DNA of 64,000 nt from Rallus limicola (Eukaryota > Chordata > Aves > Gruiformes > Rallidae), in NCBI GenBank assembly GCA_022605955.1, contig JAKCOZ010000001.1:75212520-75276519 (forward strand), in the 5' to 3' direction. The notes under the pieces were generated by a model that worked only from the letters and a program-made list of their open reading frames with translations, was not told the DNA's origin and did not search any database. The position numbers and the translations under genes are program-made. Numbering within the stretch: the stretch's first letter is position 1; every line of letters begins with the position of its first letter. Of this stretch, positions 58,905-64,000 are shown piece after piece.

Positions 58905-60330
58905 TTCCTTGTGGTCATCAAGTTCAATATCCCACTCAGAGACAGCAAATTCAATGGCAGATCAGGTTGCAAAGACCCTTGTTCAGTTGAGTTTCAAAAA
59001 AAAAATCTTCAAGAAAGGTGATTCCACAGTCTCTCTGTGCTCAACAGCTTTGTGGTCAGTTTTGTTTGGTTTGTGAGGTGGTTTTTGTTTGTTTGTGTTT
59101 TAATTATTGTTATGTATTTATTTTAATTTTTAATTACTTGAATGTACTTTATTGCACTTTAGTACCGTTGCCTCTTGCCCTTTCTTTGTGTACTTCTGAG
59201 GAGAGTCTTCTATAAAGCCCCTTTAGGTAACAAAATGCTGCAACTGTGTCCCTGCTTCAGCCTTCTCTTCTCCAGGCTAAGCATACCACTTCCCTTCCGA
59301 CTCTTGTTCTTCCTATGTCCTGGCTCCATAACCACACTAGTGGCCTTGTGCTGGACTTGCTCATGTTTTTTTTCTCTCACATACTCATGTGAACAAAACA
59401 GGACACATTATTTCCGAGACAGTCTCAAAAGTGATGAAATGAGGGAAATAACCACCACTCTTGCTAAGGCAGCTCAGTATGTGGCTAGCCTTTGTCATCA
59501 TTACAGCTAACACTCAGCTTGCTGTACACGAGTATGCCCAGGCCATTTTCCAGGATGATGCTCCTCCACCTGCACATTTGCCTTTGTGGAACTTCAGCAT
59601 GTTCCAGTTTGCTCACACCTCCAGTTTGCTGAGGTCCCTGTGAATGACTGCCCTGCCCTCCAGCATACCGATCCCTCCTCCCAAGGGTGGTGTTAGCCTG
59701 GAACTTGCTGATGGCGCACTCTGCCTCACTGCAAAACTTGCTGATGAGCATTAAAATAGTTTCAGCCCCAGCAACAACTCCAAAAAAGTCTTCATGTAAA
59801 GAGCCACTCTTAAAACTTCAAACTATTGATTGTTACTCCTTAAGCCCTATGGTGTAATAGATTTTTCACCCACTTTATGGTCCATTCATCCCAATCCATA
59901 CTGACTGTTTGGATTCAATGAAACAACACCAAAAACTTTGCTAAAGATGAATGACATCTGCTGTTTTTCCCCCTCATCTGAAGAAGCAGTCATCATAAAA
60001 GGTAGACAGGTTGGTCAAACAAGGTTTTTCAATGCTGACTGTTTCCAATTACCTTCCAGGCCTTCACAAGCCTAGAAATCATTTCTATGACAATTTGCTC
60101 CATAATAGTCCCAGGTAACAAGCTGAAGGTGACCAGTGTTTAAGTTCCATGTATGCTTTCTCAGTTTTTCTTTTGAAAAAAGTCATGTTTGACTTTCAGT
60201 CACCAGGGTTATCTGCACTGACAAAAAAAGGACTCATGGAGACATCTGTCAACTCACTCAGCACCCTCAGATGGATACTGCCTGGTTCCACAGGCTTGCC
60301 TAAGTAGGAATGAGGTATCTAATTCCTTGC
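58905..60330 (-). mobile_element. Diverged CR1 LINE copy in antisense, reaching into the RT region
   Basis: On the plus strand it reads as reverse-complement CR1: GGTCATCAAGTTCAATATCC, ATTCCACAGTCTCTCTGTGC, AGCCTTCTCTTCTCCAGGCT, GGCCTTGTGCTGGACTTGCT, CCTCCAGTTTGCTGAGGTCC. Further up come TTGCTAAAGATGAATGACAT, GTTGGTCAAACAAGG, TTTGCTCCATAATAGTCCCA and CAGCACCCTCAGATGGATAC, which correspond to the RT part of CR1 ORF2. The 59760-59950 stretch fits less well. This is the oldest-looking of the large CR1 copies here and shares the orientation of PLEKHA5. Confidence 0.85.
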
Positions 60331-63300
60331 AGGGCAAAATGAAAACCACAAACTGCTCACCTACACCAGGCCATGAAACTCTTTCAAAAGGAAGGGGTTG
60401 TAATGAGAAACTGTAAAACAGGAAAAGTATTTCTACATACTAAAGGAATTTATTAAAGCAGCAGACTATTGCAGTTGTTGAGTAACAGATGACATGAATT
60501 GCATTGTGTGGATACTAGCAGACAAGTGTAAACATGCATGAGAGTTACTAATTATTTTAAAATGACAGTTAAGCTCAGCTGAAAAGAGACTCCACATGTC
60601 TGGTTGTTCATAGCAACATACGCAAGTTCCATTTAAATCTTGGGCTTTCATGAAGTGCAACACTTATTTTTTCATTAGATGTATGTAAAGAATAAAAAAT
60701 ACTGCCTAGATTTCAGGATTCTCAGAATAAAAGGACAAACTTCTTTAATGGCTATGTTTCTAGAGTAAGAATCCATAGCTGCTTCAAACACCAGTCAGAA
60801 AAAAAAATAAAAAAATCAAAACTCATAACTGAATGTCCTACTTTAAAAAAGCGGGGCGGGGAGGCCTTGAGGCAGCTTATGCCTGTTAAAGCAAGAAAGA
60901 TGATGTGGAACAACAAATGACCACACAGAAAAGACATCACTAGTCCTGGTTGCAACCAAACCCCAGTTACTGGTATGCTCCAGGACTGACTGGTCATCAT
61001 CTGCTGTTTCTACTATACCCACAAAATTGCTGTAAATCTATGAGTGAAAGCACTGATGTGTCATTTAGTAATTTCTTTAAGACTGTTCAGCTTAGTTTAT
61101 GCTCTGTACACCACAAACAAAAATATTAATTAATTTTTGCAGTAAGACTTTTGACTGCTTGCTCTTGGCAGAACAAACACAAGTTTTTTCCAAAAGGAAA
61201 GCCCATCCATGGCTTCTAACTGGAATGTCTTGTTCTGCCCCAAACATTAAACAGGTTAAAGATAGGTATTACAACCCACATATTACCAACACAAATATTA
61301 CCAGTCCAATAATCTTAGCATGGAAGGTGAGATCTCAACAGCCTGTAGGGCACTTTCTCAATTATAGTGACAAACACACACTGATGGAGAACCTTAAGTA
61401 AGTCTGGAAATAAACAGTCATCATTTACAAGTGCTAGTCTTTCTATAAAAAGATGATTATAGCACCCTACATTTGATTCTAAGCATTTAAAATGAAAAGA
61501 AGACATGAACATTGAGTTGTTTCCTCCTTTCCAAGCTTTTAGAAGGCAGAAACAGTATTTCTGGATTTTATTCTGGAAGACCAGGATTAAAGCAAGCTTC
61601 TATTAAAAGTAACAGCCATGGACATATATTCATTTAAAAAAATAAAAAAAGTTGCTCAGCTACAGCACCTTTTGTTAATGCAAACCGTTTTAATAGCAGA
61701 GATTAATTTTAGCACTCTACTTAAGTCTACACCAGACATAATCTACTCTTGTAGATGCTATTTTCTTCCCTTCCTTTAAGACACACTTCATGTCCAATCT
61801 AGCCCAAACTCAAAATTTAACTGGTTGAAAAGAAAAAAAAAGCAATGGTGAAACCTTATGATCGAGGACTTTTCTTCAGCGCAAAAGCACATACCAGACA
61901 TGAAGTCCCCGCAGTGTCCCAGAGCTGAGCACTAAAACCTGAATCTCCTGAAGCAGAAGAGATACGCTTATTCCACATTCCCTGAAGCCTGTGACAGTCT
62001 TCTGCTCCCCCCAGCGGCAGCAAAAGTTAATCCAGGAGGCGGTGACTGAGGCGCATCGCTTGCTCGTATGGCATCATTCTTCAAGGTTCTTCAAAGCCAA
62101 AAACTACTGGTACTTAAAGGCTTTTTTTGTTCAAAAAAAAAGTCTATAAAATAAGCACCCGCCTTGAACCTTTATTATTGGGGGAAAAAAAAAGTTTTAG
62201 GAAATTATAAAGTAATTGATAATGAAAGCAGATTTTAAATTTATCTATAATCCTAAAGTTGGCATTCATTATCTCAAGTTATGGTAAAGAAAAAAAGATC
62301 TTTAGAGAAAAAAAACCAACTCTTGATAGAAGTATTTGTAGCAATCTTCTGTTTAAAAAAAAATTCTCACAGAAAGCTGCTTGTTGCACAGAGCTACTGG
62401 CCTACTCTTACCAGTGTTCTGATGTATCCCTTCTCATAAGCCTAAAATACAAGTTTCAGAAAACAGGAGCATAGTAAGAGTAGTAATTTCTGAAACACGA
62501 ACCAAAAGAGTATTTAAAAAAAATAGTAATTCTGACAGCATAACTTTGCAGATATACCATAGATACAGTGAACACATAAAGCAGCATCCTTCAACAACTG
62601 ACTACATAATTGCATTATTTCAAACATTTTTCACTTGTATCAGTGGCAATATGAAGCTCCATCTCATCTGGCACATAACTGACCTCTATTTAAAATTTTT
62701 AATCACTTACACACAGTGATTTTTAACCTAAGAGCCTGAGAAATCCGAATTCAATGTGACACAGCCAACATCCATGGCAAGCACGACCAGTGTGATGTGT
62801 GAAGCCTAGGAACTGTTTAATATCACAAGATTTACCAGCTGTGTAACAGAGGAAGGCAACAGCAGTACCCAATAACATTAACAGGGTAACATTTTGATAT
62901 TTCTGGCAGGCATACTGCATTATTACTGAAAAGTTTGATGAGAAGTGTCATGTGCTATTTTCTAACTAAGCAAACACTCCCATGTTGGCAGTAAATTAAC
63001 AAACAACACTGCAGATACTCTGCTTTGGCAACCCTTTGACAAACTTGTTTTCAGTGTACTAATAAAAACATGGAAGAGTGTTTGTTTAGGTCAAGATACA
63101 GTATTGTTCAGAGTCCAGTAAACAAGCAGATGGCCCAAACCCAAATTTACCAAGTAACATCAAAGCTGACATCCAATGTGGCAACCGAAGATTTCACTGG
63201 ATGCTACAACCTGCCTAGGTTAATGCTAAAACAGGCCAAGTAGTCTGCATGGGTTCAAGGATGCAATAGGTAGAAACTGAAGTTCAAATGGGGAACAGAG

Positions 63301-63344
63301 GAGAGGAGGACAGAAGCCTTCAAGAAAAGGACGTAAGTGGGTGG

Positions 63345-64000
63345 ATTAGATCAAGTCTGCAGATGGCACCAATTTGCAGGGCTGGGATGGGCGAAGGTGT
63401 TTCAATGCACTTGAGGGTGGGGGCTGGCACCATCCAAGAGGGACCCATAGAGGCCTTTGGAAGGGCCCACCGGAATCCCCATGAGGCTCAGCAGGGCCAA
63501 AAGCAGGGCCCTGCCTCAGAGAGGCTGAGCCCTGGCACCACCACAGCTGGGGCCTGCCTGCCTAGGGAGCAGCTCTGCACAAAAAGGCCTGGCAGGCAGT
63601 GGCTGGGCATGAACCAGCAGAGCCCTGGCAGCAGAGGTGGCCAGCAGCCACCCAGGCCTTTCCCAGAGGCACATGGACAGTCACCAGCAGGAAGAGAGAG
63701 ATTATTCTTGCTGCTCACCAAACTCATCATACCATCTCTGCAAGACTGTGTTGGGCTTTTGTCCCTTACAGGAGGAGGGGATTGAAACATGGTCACAAGA
63801 TCAGCAGAGAGCCACCAAGGCAGTCAGGGTATGGAGCACCTGCCCCAAAAGGAAAGGCTGAGGGAGATGGGCTGTTTCTGCCTGGAGAGGAGATGGCTTT
63901 AGGGGTCCTTTGGGCAGACTGCTCATCACTGAGGGAAGTATATCAAGTCCACAGAGCCAGGCTCTTCATAGCACTGCCTGGTGGGATGAAGCAAGGCAAC
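63345..64000 (+). mobile_element. Diverged CR1 LINE running off the window end
   Basis: GC-rich. It begins near TCTGCAGATGGCACCAATTT (CR1 FADDTKL region) and includes CTTGAGGGTGGGGGCTGGCA, AGGGCCAAAAGCAGGGCCCT, GAGAGCCACCAAGGCAGTCA, AAAGGCTGAGGGAGATGGGC, and CCAGGCTCTTCATAGCACTG. The last parts match the CR1 section before the 3' end. The middle (about 63560-63760) is rearranged or very diverged. The element continues beyond 64000. The 165-codon open frame at 63288-63785 does not follow the CR1 protein and is not a gene. Confidence 0.8.

Larger units (their letters stand above)
37978..64000 (-). other. Long 5'-side PLEKHA5 intron (at least 26 kb)
   Basis: Sequence upstream of the WW-end exon. 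I looked for the missing WW exons (patterns for GWEEAYTFEG and RSWTYGITRGG on the minus strand) and did not find them, so this is probably one large intron, although a 60-bp exon could be missed. It carries four CR1 insertions, an A/C-rich tract at 46490-46550, a CA run at 48956-48969, and unexplained GC-elevated blocks at 38460-39010 and 45990-46460. Confidence 0.7.

Noticed and set aside
63288..63785. Open frame of 165 codons on the plus strand
   Set aside because: It lies over a diverged CR1 in a frame different from the CR1 protein; Gly/Gln/Pro-rich by composition.
1..64000. tRNA, rRNA, CRISPR array, bacterial operon or phage-type defence system
   Set aside because: The sequence is vertebrate intron/exon DNA; none of these was seen on either strand, and no direct-repeat array is present.

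Overview
This is a piece of a vertebrate nuclear genome, most likely a bird. Evidence for a bird: several CR1 LINE fragments of avian type (3' ends finishing in ATTCTRTGAT-like octamers), a solo LTR resembling a common avian endogenous retrovirus LTR, AT-rich introns, and exon-intron structure with GT..AG splice sites. There are no prokaryotic features.

The window lies inside one large gene on the minus strand, which I identify as PLEKHA5 (PEPP2), a WW/PH-domain adaptor. Eleven coding exons can be traced from 37977 down to 5938, and all splice junctions keep one reading frame (1795 coding bases, 598 codons). In order on the minus strand they are: end of the second WW domain (37894-37977); linker (36825-36945); linker plus start of the PH domain (31010-31114); PH core (28441-28513 and 24629-24729); PH C-terminal helix (23620-23735); two large central exons (16662-17129 and 11052-11520); and three small phase-0 exons (9436-9519, 6690-6809, 5938-5991). 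The gene runs off both sides. The first WW domain and the start codon lie upstream (right of 64000, or unrecognised in the last 26 kb). The 3' coding part and 3'UTR lie left of position 1.

The rest is intron. The 26-kb intron at 37978-64000 carries most of the CR1 insertions: 47833-48568 (+), 49325-50321 (+), 58905-60330 (-), and one leaving the window at 63345-64000 (+). A further CR1 3' end lies at 30749-30950 (+). The intron at 11521-16661 holds the solo LTR (about 13797-14385) and a perfect 26-bp tandem duplication. The intron at 17130-23619 holds a probable old MIR/CORE-SINE and G/T-rich and G-rich tracts.

I found no second protein-coding gene, tRNA, rRNA, CRISPR array or bacterial-type system. 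The most interesting points are three consecutive symmetric, frame-preserving exons, two with weak donor sites (a probable alternative-splicing module); a pair of related sequences at 4.6-4.8 and 5.2-5.4 kb that I cannot name; and several intronic blocks of raised GC that the recognised repeats do not explain.
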